Below are positions 25,339 to 32,679 of a DNA stretch of 55,334 nucleotides, in pieces. Below the pieces are notes generated by a model that was not told the DNA's origin, searched no databases, and worked only from the letters and a program-made list of their open reading frames with translations. The stretch comes from Gammaproteobacteria bacterium (lineage in GTDB: Bacteria; Pseudomonadota; Gammaproteobacteria; Steroidobacterales; Steroidobacteraceae), in assembly GCA_030040715.1 (NCBI GenBank), contig JASHTF010000146.1:1-55334 (forward strand), given 5' to 3'. A program made the position numbers and the translations under genes. Position 1 is the first letter of the stretch, and each line of letters starts with the position of its first letter.

Positions 25339-26673
25339 CTATTGCACTCTCGCCACGTTGAGTGGACGCGCTTCGACAGCGGGCAGATGGACACCAAGTA
25401 TCCGGGCTAAGGTGGGGGCGACTTGCCTCATATCGATCGTTCCGAGATCTCGTCCTGCAGCAATCGACTGCCCGGCGATAAGAAAGGCAGCACGCATCTG
25501 CGGGTGATCCGGTAGATAGCCGTGCGTACCACCGCCCGACTTCGGGGTGACCAGCGCTCCGGCGGTGGCGTCCCCGAGGACGTAGCCCGGCGTCAGGTCG
25601 ATCACAAAGGCGGCGTTGGGCCAGCCATTGAGTCTCCGCAGCTCTGGCCCGGTGATAATTCGCATGCTGCCCGGGGGTGCATCCCTCGCAAGTTGCGCTA
25701 GCGCGGCGGCAACGTGAGACCGCAGTTGCGCATCGTGCGGATTCCGCAGCATCACCGCCGCAGAACCATCCCCGGGCCAGACGGCTACGCTCCAGGACGA
25801 CGATTGCGGATCAATCAAGTGCCGCGCCGTGAACGGGATGCGCCAATTGATCGCCTGCTCTACGGGTGCAAAGCCGTGGTCGGAGACCACGACGATCACC
25901 GTCGCGGCGCTGTTCGCGAGTGCCGCTGCACGCAGCTTTGCCACCATCGTATCGATGGCTTCCAAGGTCGCGTCGGCCGCTGCGCTGAAGGGGCCGTGTT
26001 CATGACTGCGATCGTCGAGGCCATTAAAGTGGACCGTCATGAAGTCCGGCTTGAACTCATGCAGCATCTCGGCGGCGAGTCGCGTACGAACTTCGTCCTC
26101 TTGCTTGTCGCCCTGTCTGGCATAAGGACCAAGCTTCGCTTCCAATCGGGCCAGCATGCCCGTCGGCGTCGAGATCGCTTCGATCAACTTGACGTCATCG
26201 GTGGCTCCTAAGCCATATTCGGGCACGTTGTAGCGGATCCAAGGTGCACCGACCGTCACCGGCCAGGCGACGCTTGCCGTCACCAATCCCGCTCGGTCAG
26301 CGGCCTGCCACAGAGTGACGGCTCGAATGTCCCGGCTGTACCAGTAGAGGCCGTTGTTGTTCTCGCGCATCGGATCGAAGGGGGCGTTGGCGTAGATGCC
26401 ATGCTCGAGCGGGGTAACCCCCGTTACCAACGTCGTGTGACTGGGAAAGGTCACGGTAGGCGTGACACCTATGACACCCTCAGCGTAGCTACCGGAGGTC
26501 AAAAAGGAGCGCAACGTCGGAATCTTTAAGTGATGCATATCGGCCCGTGTCACGTAATCCGGCCGCATGCCGTCGATGGAGATCAGCAATACCGGCGCCG
26601 CGGCCACCGGAAAACTCGCCAGCGCGCCCAGCAGCGTCGCCGACCAGGCCAGTATCCCATGCATGGGTGACAT
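25339..26673 (-). CDS. Exported alkaline-phosphatase-superfamily phosphodiesterase
   Basis: A 444-residue protein with a signal peptide (MHGILAWSATLLGALASFPVAA) followed by a type I phosphodiesterase / nucleotide pyrophosphatase domain. The metal and nucleophile motifs are ISIDGMRPDY, TPTVTFPSHTTLVTGV (the Thr or Ser before FPSH as nucleophile) and VVVSDHGFAP; further His ligands appear at GLDDRSHEHG and GGGTHGYLP. It hydrolyses phosphodiester or pyrophosphate bonds in the periplasm using two zinc ions. Start chosen at the ATG with GAGG upstream. It lies between the formamidase-like gene and the secreted paralogue, all on the same strand. Confidence 0.88.
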   Translation of the reverse strand: MSPMHGILAWSATLLGALASFPVAAAPVLLISIDGMRPDYVTRADMHHLKIPTLRSFLTSGSYAEGVIGVTPTVTFPSHTTLVTGVTPLEHGIYANAPFDPMRENNNGLYWYSRDIRAVTLWQAADRAGLVTASVAWPVTVGAPWIRYNVPEYGLGATDDVKLIEAISTPTGMLARLEAKLGPYARQGDKQEDEVRTRLAAEMLHEFKPDFMTVHFNGLDDRSHEHGPFSAAADATLEAIDTMVAKLRAAALANSAATVIVVVSDHGFAPVEQAINWRIPFTARHLIDPQSSSWSVAVWPGDGSAAVMLRNPHDAQLRSHVAAALAQLARDAPPGSMRIITGPELRRLNGWPNAAFVIDLTPGYVLGDATAGALVTPKSGGGTHGYLPDHPQMRAAFLIAGQSIAAGRDLGTIDMRQVAPTLARILGVHLPAVEARPLNVARVQ

Positions 26674-26722
26674 CCCGGCCTCGAGACAAAATCGGAATTG
26701 GCCGCCGCGCGCCCGAAGCCAA

Positions 26723-27736
26723 TCAGGGTGAGCCGGTAAAGATTCTCTTCGGCAGTAACGCGTGGACGCCGACGTTGCCGTCCACGAGCTGCGTAATATC
26801 GACGTCCACCGCGACGCTCGTGAGCATGTAGGCGTCATCGCGGCTCAGATGCTTCTCTGTCACCAGAAAGTCGATCATGTCGCGAACGGCGTGCTCGGTG
26901 GCTTCCTTCAGGTCTTTGCTAAAACCCATCGATATGTAGTACTCGGGCGTTTCCGCGCGTGGCCACAGCAGATGGCGATCCTTATGCACGATGAAGCGAA
27001 AGGTCCCGGTCAGGTAGGTCTCGAGCGCCTCGATGTCGACTTCGCCGTTGCCTTGGCCCGCATGTCCATCGCCGGCCTCGAACAGTGCACCCTGCGCCGC
27101 CACCGGTATGTACAGGGTCGTCCCCGCCACCAGCTCCTTGTTGTCCAAGTTACCGGCATGCGCGAACGGCGGTGCGCTATCGACCTTGCCGTCCGACGGA
27201 GCGACACCCATGCTGCCAAAGAAAGGCTTGAGCGGCAGCTCGATGCCGGGAGCGAACCTGCCGATCATTCTCTTGCGGTCCAGGGGAATGATCTTGCTGT
27301 GGGTATAGGGATATTCCATCGGCAGGAAGCCGTCACCGAGAAAGAAGCCGTTGCAGGCAAAATCGACGTCCATGTCCACCTTGAGAATCTGCACCTCGAG
27401 CACATCCCCGGGCTCAGCCTCTGCGATCGCGACGGGACCGGTCAAGATGTGTCCTCCACCGGTGTCTTTCGGCATTTCCTTGTAGATCGAGTCGGTGTAG
27501 GGCGGAATCTGCTCCGGCCTTACGCCCAGCTTGATCAGGTCCTCAGGCGAGCCGCAGGTCGATAGGGTCTGGATTCGCACGGTGTCGCCCGAGTGCACCG
27601 TCAGCACCGGCTTGACCGCACTGTCGTAGTAACCCCATTCAACGGATTGCGGGGTTGCCAGCAAGGTGTACTCGCCCGCATGGAGCGAGCCCGCGCCGGC
27701 GATGAGCAGGCAAAATGTTAACGACACTCGTGGCAT
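26723..27736 (-). CDS. Acetamidase/formamidase family protein, exported
   Basis: A 337-residue FmdA-family amidase. Family motifs are GGGHILTGPVAI-(6)-EPGDVLEVQIL, a KPFFGSMGVAPSDG segment, AGNLDNKELVAGTTLYIPV and ALFEAGDGHAGQGNGEVD. Members hydrolyse short amides to acid and ammonia. This one begins with a signal peptide (MPRVSLTFCLLIAGAGSLHAG), unlike classical cytoplasmic formamidases. It lies downstream of the alpha-carbonic anhydrase and within 1.1 kb of a nitrile-hydratase-type operon. The amide such an enzyme makes would be a natural substrate, but the different compartments make that link uncertain. Confidence 0.87.
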   Translation of the reverse strand: MPRVSLTFCLLIAGAGSLHAGEYTLLATPQSVEWGYYDSAVKPVLTVHSGDTVRIQTLSTCGSPEDLIKLGVRPEQIPPYTDSIYKEMPKDTGGGHILTGPVAIAEAEPGDVLEVQILKVDMDVDFACNGFFLGDGFLPMEYPYTHSKIIPLDRKRMIGRFAPGIELPLKPFFGSMGVAPSDGKVDSAPPFAHAGNLDNKELVAGTTLYIPVAAQGALFEAGDGHAGQGNGEVDIEALETYLTGTFRFIVHKDRHLLWPRAETPEYYISMGFSKDLKEATEHAVRDMIDFLVTEKHLSRDDAYMLTSVAVDVDITQLVDGNVGVHALLPKRIFTGSP

Positions 27737-27831
27737 GGGATCTCTCGCTGACGTGGTGTGGGTATGGGGTGAGTCTTAATCACTCACCATCTTATGCATT
27801 TGCGCGCAGTTGCCGCGGTGACTGTCCCGGG

Positions 27832-28623
27832 CTAGTCACTCTCGAGAATTCTGCGGCCGTTAAGCGGCTGAGGTGGACGCGCGTCGTGCGGGTAAAGCGC
27901 GGCGTACGCATCGATTTGCTGCTGGGCAATTTCGACCGGCTCCTTCAGCACATACCATGTAATTCCCTCGGAGCACGGCGGAGCGGTCTGCGACCCCGCG
28001 TACCGGTAATAGGCTCTGTCCTTCGGTAGCAGTGCGCCGATGTTGAGCCTCAATCCCGGCACGGGTGTTTGTCCCTCGCGCATCGGCATGTGCGCCCAGA
28101 TTTGCTGAACGACGGGGCTGAACGCACCGGCCTGGAGAAATACCGCGACGCCCACGATCTCTCCCTCAGCGCCTTGGTGCATGAGGTGCAGCACCATGTC
28201 ATACCGCTTGCCATTCACATACTCTTCGCTGGGACGGTGGAAGTGGAATTGCGTCAGCTGGTAGCGCTTATTCCCAACGACGAGATAGCTGCCACTTCCG
28301 GCCGGGTCGTGATAATTGACCCGTATGGTGTGCGCATTGTTGATGACATAGTTCACCGCCTCGGTTGCATACTCGAAATGCAACGCCGGAAGCTTGGACT
28401 TCTGAGGATGGCGAATGTCGATCGGTGACTGCGCCTTGCCCTGGTTGCAGATGCCGTACGCCTGATCCAGCTCGCTCCAATGCTCTGCGCCACGTGGGCC
28501 CTCGTAGTCCCAAGGCGTTTTCCAAGGCGATACATAGTGGGAATAGTCCGCGCTCTGGTCGGCGACGCCCGCGGGCGCCCAGGCCGACACGGTCAGAAGC
28601 AGCATCAACGCGCACGCCTTCAT
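27832..28623 (-). CDS. Alpha-class carbonic anhydrase, exported
   Basis: A 263-residue protein with a signal peptide (MKACALMLLLTVSAWAPAGVA) and a complete alpha-CA domain: QSPIDI, the two zinc His in QFHFHRPSEE and the third in MVLHLMHQ, plus TAPPCSEGITWYVL near the end. AAGGAG precedes the ATG at ideal spacing. It interconverts CO2 and bicarbonate in the periplasm; carbonic anhydrases can also hydrolyse carbonyl sulfide. It is divergent (173 bp) from the nitrile hydratase/thiocyanate-hydrolase-like genes, which is suggestive because thiocyanate hydrolysis releases carbonyl sulfide. Confidence 0.93.
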   Translation of the reverse strand: MKACALMLLLTVSAWAPAGVADQSADYSHYVSPWKTPWDYEGPRGAEHWSELDQAYGICNQGKAQSPIDIRHPQKSKLPALHFEYATEAVNYVINNAHTIRVNYHDPAGSGSYLVVGNKRYQLTQFHFHRPSEEYVNGKRYDMVLHLMHQGAEGEIVGVAVFLQAGAFSPVVQQIWAHMPMREGQTPVPGLRLNIGALLPKDRAYYRYAGSQTAPPCSEGITWYVLKEPVEIAQQQIDAYAALYPHDARPPQPLNGRRILESD

Positions 28624-28731
28624 ACCGGTGCACTCCTTGCGACGTTGGCGGTGCACATTCTGAGCGTCGGCTTTTGGGCTTGGCAAATCGATGCTCAGCG
28701 ATCGCTCTCTCGGGACATTGGCGCGCGGGGT

Positions 28732-28737
28732 TATAAT
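28732..28737 (+). promoter_or_regulatory. Candidate -10 box for the nitrile-hydratase-type operon
   Basis: A perfect TATAAT lies 59 bp before the first ATG in the divergent region with the carbonic anhydrase. No good -35 hexamer is found at 16-18 bp upstream, so an activator may be needed. Confidence 0.4.
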
Positions 28738-28796
28738 TGCCGCAATCATTACCGCCGGTACGGTCATTACCGCCAGCACACCTGCAGCCAACCGCA

Positions 28797-29108
28797 ATGC
28801 GCAGCCATCACGACATGGGCGGGCTTCCCGCGGGCCGCGTCGAAGCCACGGGGCACGACTATGCGCTGTGGGAAAAGCGCGTCGACGCGCTCATGGAGCT
28901 GCTCGCCGGCGTCGGGCGGATGACCGTGGATGAACTGCGCAAGAACATCGAGGCGATCGGCCCGGACGCCTACGACCGGATGACCTATTACGAGCGCTGG
29001 ATCCACTCGATCAGCCAGACGCTGATCCAGCGCGGCGTGATCACCATCGATGAGCTGGGTCGTAAGATGGCGCAGGTCGAGGCTCGCCACAAGGAGGAAG
29101 GCCGGTGA
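28797..29108 (+). CDS. Nitrile hydratase beta-subunit N-terminal half (ScnB-like)
   Basis: A 103-residue protein equivalent to the helical N-terminal half of nitrile hydratase beta. HDMGGLPAGRV near the start matches the conserved HDVGG-motif, followed by YALWEKRVDALMELL, a TVDELRKNIE helix and YYERWIHSISQTLIQRGVIT. The C-terminal SH3-like half is absent and is encoded by the next gene. This division is known for thiocyanate hydrolase (ScnB/ScnA/ScnC) and toyocamycin nitrile hydratase. The stop overlaps the next GTG start by 4 bp. It could alternatively act as a metallochaperone-type accessory protein, which shares this fold. Confidence 0.85.
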   Translation: MRSHHDMGGLPAGRVEATGHDYALWEKRVDALMELLAGVGRMTVDELRKNIEAIGPDAYDRMTYYERWIHSISQTLIQRGVITIDELGRKMAQVEARHKEEGR

Positions 29109-29416
29109 GTGCTGCGGCTACCGCCGCTGCCGTCGCCGCGCGCTTTCGCCCCGGCGATCGCGTGAAGGTGCGCTGGGCCGACGTGCCCGGTCACATCCGC
29201 ACGCCCTGGTACATCCGCGGCCACACCGGCGTTATCGAGCGCCTGTGCGGTGCCTACCCCAATCCCGAGGAGCTTGCCTACACGCGCTCCGGCCTGCCGG
29301 CGCAGCCGCTCTACCGCGTGCGCTTCGCGCAGAGCCAGGTATGGCCGGACTACGTTGGCAGCCGTGCGGATACGATCGACGTCGAGATCTACCAGCACTG
29401 GTTGGACCCGGCCTGA
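29105..29416 (+). CDS. Nitrile hydratase beta-subunit C-terminal half (ScnA-like)
   Basis: A 103-residue SH3-like barrel protein equivalent to the C-terminal half of nitrile hydratase beta: FRPGDRVKVRW, HIRTPWYIRGHTGVIERLCGAYPNPEE, then PLYRVRFAQSQVWPDY and a final IDVEIYQHWLDPA. The GTG start is coupled to the preceding gene. With that gene it would rebuild a complete beta subunit as two chains around the catalytic alpha-type subunit encoded next. Confidence 0.87.
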   Translation: MSAAATAAAVAARFRPGDRVKVRWADVPGHIRTPWYIRGHTGVIERLCGAYPNPEELAYTRSGLPAQPLYRVRFAQSQVWPDYVGSRADTIDVEIYQHWLDPA

Positions 29417-29426
29417 CGAGGACAGC

Positions 29427-30083
29427 ATGCACGAGCACCCGCACGATCACGACGGTCACAGCCACGGCCACTCCGATCCGCACCCGGGCGTTCGTCCCGA
29501 CGCGGACGACACGCTGAGCTACTACCAGGTGATGGAGATCGCCGTGCGCGAGCTGCTTATCGAGAAGGGCGTGCTCAGCGCTGATGCCATACGGCGCGAG
29601 GTCGAGAAGATGGACGCGCGCAGCCCCGCCCTGGGCGCCCAGGTAATCGCGCGCGCGTGGATCGATCCGGCCTTCAAGGCTAAGCTGCTCGAACGCGGCA
29701 ACGACGCACTGGTGGACTTGGGTCTCGAGCGCGGTCCGTACCGGCTGGTGGTGGTGGAGAACACCGCGGACGTGCACAACGTCGTGGTGTGCACCCTGTG
29801 CTCGTGCTACCCGCGCTGGCTGCTGGGGCTACCGCCGGACTGGTACAAGAGCCGCAACTACCGCAGCCGGGTGGTGCGCGAGCCACGCGCGGTGCTGCGC
29901 GAGTTTGGGCTCGACCTGAGCGAGCGCGTCACCGTGCGCGTGCACGACTCGACCGCCAACATGCGCTATCTGGTCCTGCCGGCGCGTCCTGCGGGGACCG
30001 AGCGCTGGGGCGAGCAGCAGCTGGCAGCGGTCGTGACGCGGGACTGCATGATCGGTGTGGCGGTACCCACAGCGAGCAGCTGA
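29427..30083 (+). CDS. nthA: Nitrile hydratase alpha subunit (cobalt type) with His-rich N-terminus
   Basis: A 218-residue catalytic subunit. The metal claw VCTLCSC lies at residues 121-127 (Cys122, Cys125, Ser126, Cys127). Thr after the first Cys is the cobalt-type signature. GLPPDWYKS, the YRSRVVREPRAVL run and MRYLVLPARPAGTE follow as in nitrile hydratases, and TRDCMIGV ends the protein. Residues 2-19 hold eight His plus Asp (HEHPHDHDGHSHGH), a likely metal-binding leader not typical of the family. No P47K/CobW activator gene is nearby. The enzyme would hydrate a nitrile to the amide, or thiocyanate to carbonyl sulfide and ammonia if it is the ScnC type. The claw context favours nitrile hydratase. 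Confidence 0.9.
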   Translation: MHEHPHDHDGHSHGHSDPHPGVRPDADDTLSYYQVMEIAVRELLIEKGVLSADAIRREVEKMDARSPALGAQVIARAWIDPAFKAKLLERGNDALVDLGLERGPYRLVVVENTADVHNVVVCTLCSCYPRWLLGLPPDWYKSRNYRSRVVREPRAVLREFGLDLSERVTVRVHDSTANMRYLVLPARPAGTERWGEQQLAAVVTRDCMIGVAVPTASS

Positions 30084-30164
30084 GTCGAGGAAGCGGGCAG
30101 CGGGCCTGTATTTCTGCGCGCAGGCGTAACGGTGTTCTGCGCACAGAAACGACGGGTGTTCCGC

Positions 30165-31505
30165 TCAAAAGGCAGTAGCGATGGGTCGAGCGCCTGCCAC
30201 GTACCGCTCGGCGAGCAGTTGCTCGATACGAGCCGTGAAATCCCTTTTTAGATTGGTATTGAAGGTGCCGGTAGCAGGCGCCGCAAAGCCGGCGTGCACG
30301 GCGCGCACGCGCCCATCGCGGCCGATGAAGAACGTGGTCGGGTAGGCATCGAGACCCACCGCTTGTGGCAGCTTGGCATGCAATTCGTCCGTGGTGCCCG
30401 CCAGCAGTACGGTGTACGTTAGACCGAACTGCTGCGTGAAGGCGCGCAGCCGAACGGGATTGGCCAGCTGCTCGGGTTCCTCGAACGACAGCGTCACGAC
30501 CTCGAGGCCGCGCGCGCGGTATTTCTTGTAGAGCGACTCAAGAAACGGCGCTTCGTCGTGGCAGTTCGGACACCAACTGCCGGCGATGTCCACCAACAGT
30601 ACCTTGCCGCGAAACCGTCGGTCGGTGCTGGACACCAGATGCCCGTTCAAGTCCGGGAAACTGAACTGAAACGGCTGCTGTGGGTCGCGCACTTTGGTGT
30701 GCAGTGCGGGGTCGGCGGCCTGCGGTAGACCCTTCGATTGCGCCTGCTGCGCCCGGTAGGCCGTCAGCGTGACATCGGCGCCGGATCGACTGCGCACGGC
30801 CAGCTGTAGAGCGCCGTCCGCGGCCGGCGAGACTTCGATGACGGCGGGTCGCGCACCATCGAAGTGGCTTAGCAGCGCCTTGCCGTTTTCCCATGTTCCG
30901 GTCAGCGCGCCGGTGTCACCATCGACGCGCAGTATTGCGGCGGTGATCTGATCGCCGGATTGGCGGACGATGAACCGCCAAGCGTTCTCGCCCGCCTTTT
31001 CGCTGTGCGCCGGCACGATCCATAGACCGGCAATGTCGGGGGCCTTTTCTGCAGTCGTTGCCTTGCGGGTAGCGGTGCGGTGTGCGTGAAAGATGTACGG
31101 CTGCACCGTCGAGCCGGGCGTCGTTGGTCGGTAGACGCCCTCGAGCGTCCCGTCCGCGGTCAGTCTCGCGTCGAGACGTTTGGCGTACGAGGCAAAATTC
31201 AATACCAGGTGGGTGCCATCGAAGCTACCATCGGTTGAGCTCACGTGCTCCCTGCCATTGAAAAACCAACCGGTCGTATTGGCCACGCCCGCGTCAATGC
31301 CGAACTTGAATGGCACCTGCAGCGCGCCGACCTGCACTGTGGCGTCCCATAGGCCGGTCACGCCGCTCGCCGTGACCGGCTTTGCCGCGTGCACCGGACC
31401 TGCGGGGGGCGCGGCGGCGCAGACGGCTGGCAGCGCGAGCACGCCGGCGACGATAAATGCGCTCAGGCGTACCGGCCGCCGGGTCTGATCGCCCCAATTC
31501 CGCAT
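30165..31505 (-). CDS. Exported TlpA-type thioredoxin-fold protein
   Basis: A protein of about 446 residues with a signal peptide (residues 12-32), a beta-rich domain of about 220 residues without an assigned function and a C-terminal TlpA/ResA-like thioredoxin domain (about 280-440). That domain has the redox motif WCPNC in GSWCPNCHDEAP and the cis-Pro segment AYPTTFFIGRDG. It probably reduces or resolves disulphides in the periplasm. The ATG ending at 31505 has GAGGAG at correct spacing; the one at 31511 is too close. Convergent with the nitrile-hydratase-type operon. Confidence 0.85.
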   Translation of the reverse strand: MRNWGDQTRRPVRLSAFIVAGVLALPAVCAAAPPAGPVHAAKPVTASGVTGLWDATVQVGALQVPFKFGIDAGVANTTGWFFNGREHVSSTDGSFDGTHLVLNFASYAKRLDARLTADGTLEGVYRPTTPGSTVQPYIFHAHRTATRKATTAEKAPDIAGLWIVPAHSEKAGENAWRFIVRQSGDQITAAILRVDGDTGALTGTWENGKALLSHFDGARPAVIEVSPAADGALQLAVRSRSGADVTLTAYRAQQAQSKGLPQAADPALHTKVRDPQQPFQFSFPDLNGHLVSSTDRRFRGKVLLVDIAGSWCPNCHDEAPFLESLYKKYRARGLEVVTLSFEEPEQLANPVRLRAFTQQFGLTYTVLLAGTTDELHAKLPQAVGLDAYPTTFFIGRDGRVRAVHAGFAAPATGTFNTNLKRDFTARIEQLLAERYVAGARPIATAF

Positions 31506-31768
31506 ACCCATTCTCCTCTCGGCGCTGCAGTTCTGATGAGGAGTTAAGCTAGCGTCGGGATTGCTGCCGGTCTAATGGCAAATCGCTCATAATGTCAGTG
31601 AAACGTTGCTATGTGACCGTCCTGTCACCCACGCTATCCCACAACCGGGCGGGGATTTCCATGCTGCGAGCACGACCCGCCGCGCCAGCCGGCGTTCGCG
31701 CTGTGTCCAGGGACTAGTGTGCGCGAGCTGTGCCGCAGTGCTCGAGAGCCTCTGAAAGGAGTTCAACG

Positions 31769-31804
31769 ATGAGAACCATGAGAGCCATGAGAGCCATGAG
31801 ACCC
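31769..31804 (+). repeat. 9-bp tandem repeats carrying start codons (4 units)
   Basis: Four 9-bp units (ATGAGAACC, ATGAGAGCC twice, ATGAGACCC) open the DsrE-like gene and encode MRT-MRA-MRA-MRP, the basic n-region of its signal peptide. Slippage here would change n-region charge and the number of starts but keep the frame. Confidence 0.85.
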
Positions 31805-32332
31805 TTGACGATGTTTCTCTTGGTAGCAAGCGCGATGGGAGTGTCGGGTGCCGCCCTGGCACAGGGGCTGCCGATCCCCGGCGTGGAGCCAGCCAAGGAT
31901 CTGGTGGGTGCGCATGAGTATCCGGATCCCAAATTGACCTATAGGTTTGTGGTCGATCTTCCCGGCGGTCCGGATAGCCCCGACAAAATCAATCCCGGGC
32001 TCCGCAGCGTCGCTGAGTTCATCAACACGTTGGCTAAATATGGCGTCCCGGCCAAGCATCGCCTCATCGTGGTGGTATTCCATCAGAAGAGCACGCCCGC
32101 AATTTTAGTAAGCGATGAGTACAAGAGGCGTAACGACGGTGTGGACAATCCCAACATCGCGCTCATCCAGGCCATGAAGAAGGCCGGGGTGGATTTTCGT
32201 GTCTGCGGGCAGGCGGTGCTGGCCAATCACATCGATCCGAAGACCATCCTGCCGGAGATCCAACTGGACCTATGGGCCGGGATCACCATTCCAAATATGA
32301 TGATGCGGGGCTATCAGCGAATAGGTGGCTGA
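31769..32332 (+). CDS. Exported DsrE-like protein
   Basis: A 187-residue protein with a signal peptide and a DsrE/DsrF-like domain: LIVVVFHQKSTPAIL, NPNIALIQAMKKAGVDFRVCGQAVLANHI with the conserved Cys, and a final DLWAGITIPNMMMRGYQ. Cytoplasmic DsrE proteins relay sulfur on this Cys; secreted relatives are uncharacterised. AAAGGAG is well placed before the ATG at 31769. The first 36 bases are four 9-bp repeats each beginning ATGAGA, so up to four in-frame starts exist. Confidence 0.8.
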   Translation: MRTMRAMRAMRPLTMFLLVASAMGVSGAALAQGLPIPGVEPAKDLVGAHEYPDPKLTYRFVVDLPGGPDSPDKINPGLRSVAEFINTLAKYGVPAKHRLIVVVFHQKSTPAILVSDEYKRRNDGVDNPNIALIQAMKKAGVDFRVCGQAVLANHIDPKTILPEIQLDLWAGITIPNMMMRGYQRIGG

Positions 32333-32679
32333 AGCGCCCAACAGGGAACGTGCCCAAAGATCACGGCGCGATCATCGGCATCTGCGATGGGTGCGGAGCG
32401 GTCATTGCTCAACCCTCGCGGTCGCGCCTCGGTGTAAGCGCCGATACTCCCCCGGCCGCGCGTTGTCTAGTACCGACCCGGCCGCTTCAGTTCTGATCGG
32501 CCCATCGCGGGTCGGCAGCAGCCCACGCCGCGGCAGTCGGCGGCGGTCGCGCTGTCGCTGACGAGTGAGCGATCTTTTGCGCTGCCTGCCAGCTAACTTG
32601 CGGGCGCCGCCTACAGTGACGGCGATAGGGCAGTGATAGCGTCTGCACTCCGCAGCTGACCCCTGAAGAGAGTGGCGCT
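32333..32679. other. Intergenic region with no recognisable feature
   Basis: 347 bp between the DsrE-like gene and the double hydrolase gene. Short frames cross it but show no family resemblance, ribosome site or plausible protein composition. No clear promoter or terminator was found, although the promoter for the hydrolase must lie here or upstream. Confidence 0.5.

Noticed and set aside
30135-30148. A 14-bp near-palindrome (TTCTGCGCACAGAA) between convergent genes, considered as terminator
   Set aside because: No loop or T-run follows, so it does not form a rho-independent terminator; it may be a protein site but nothing supports that.
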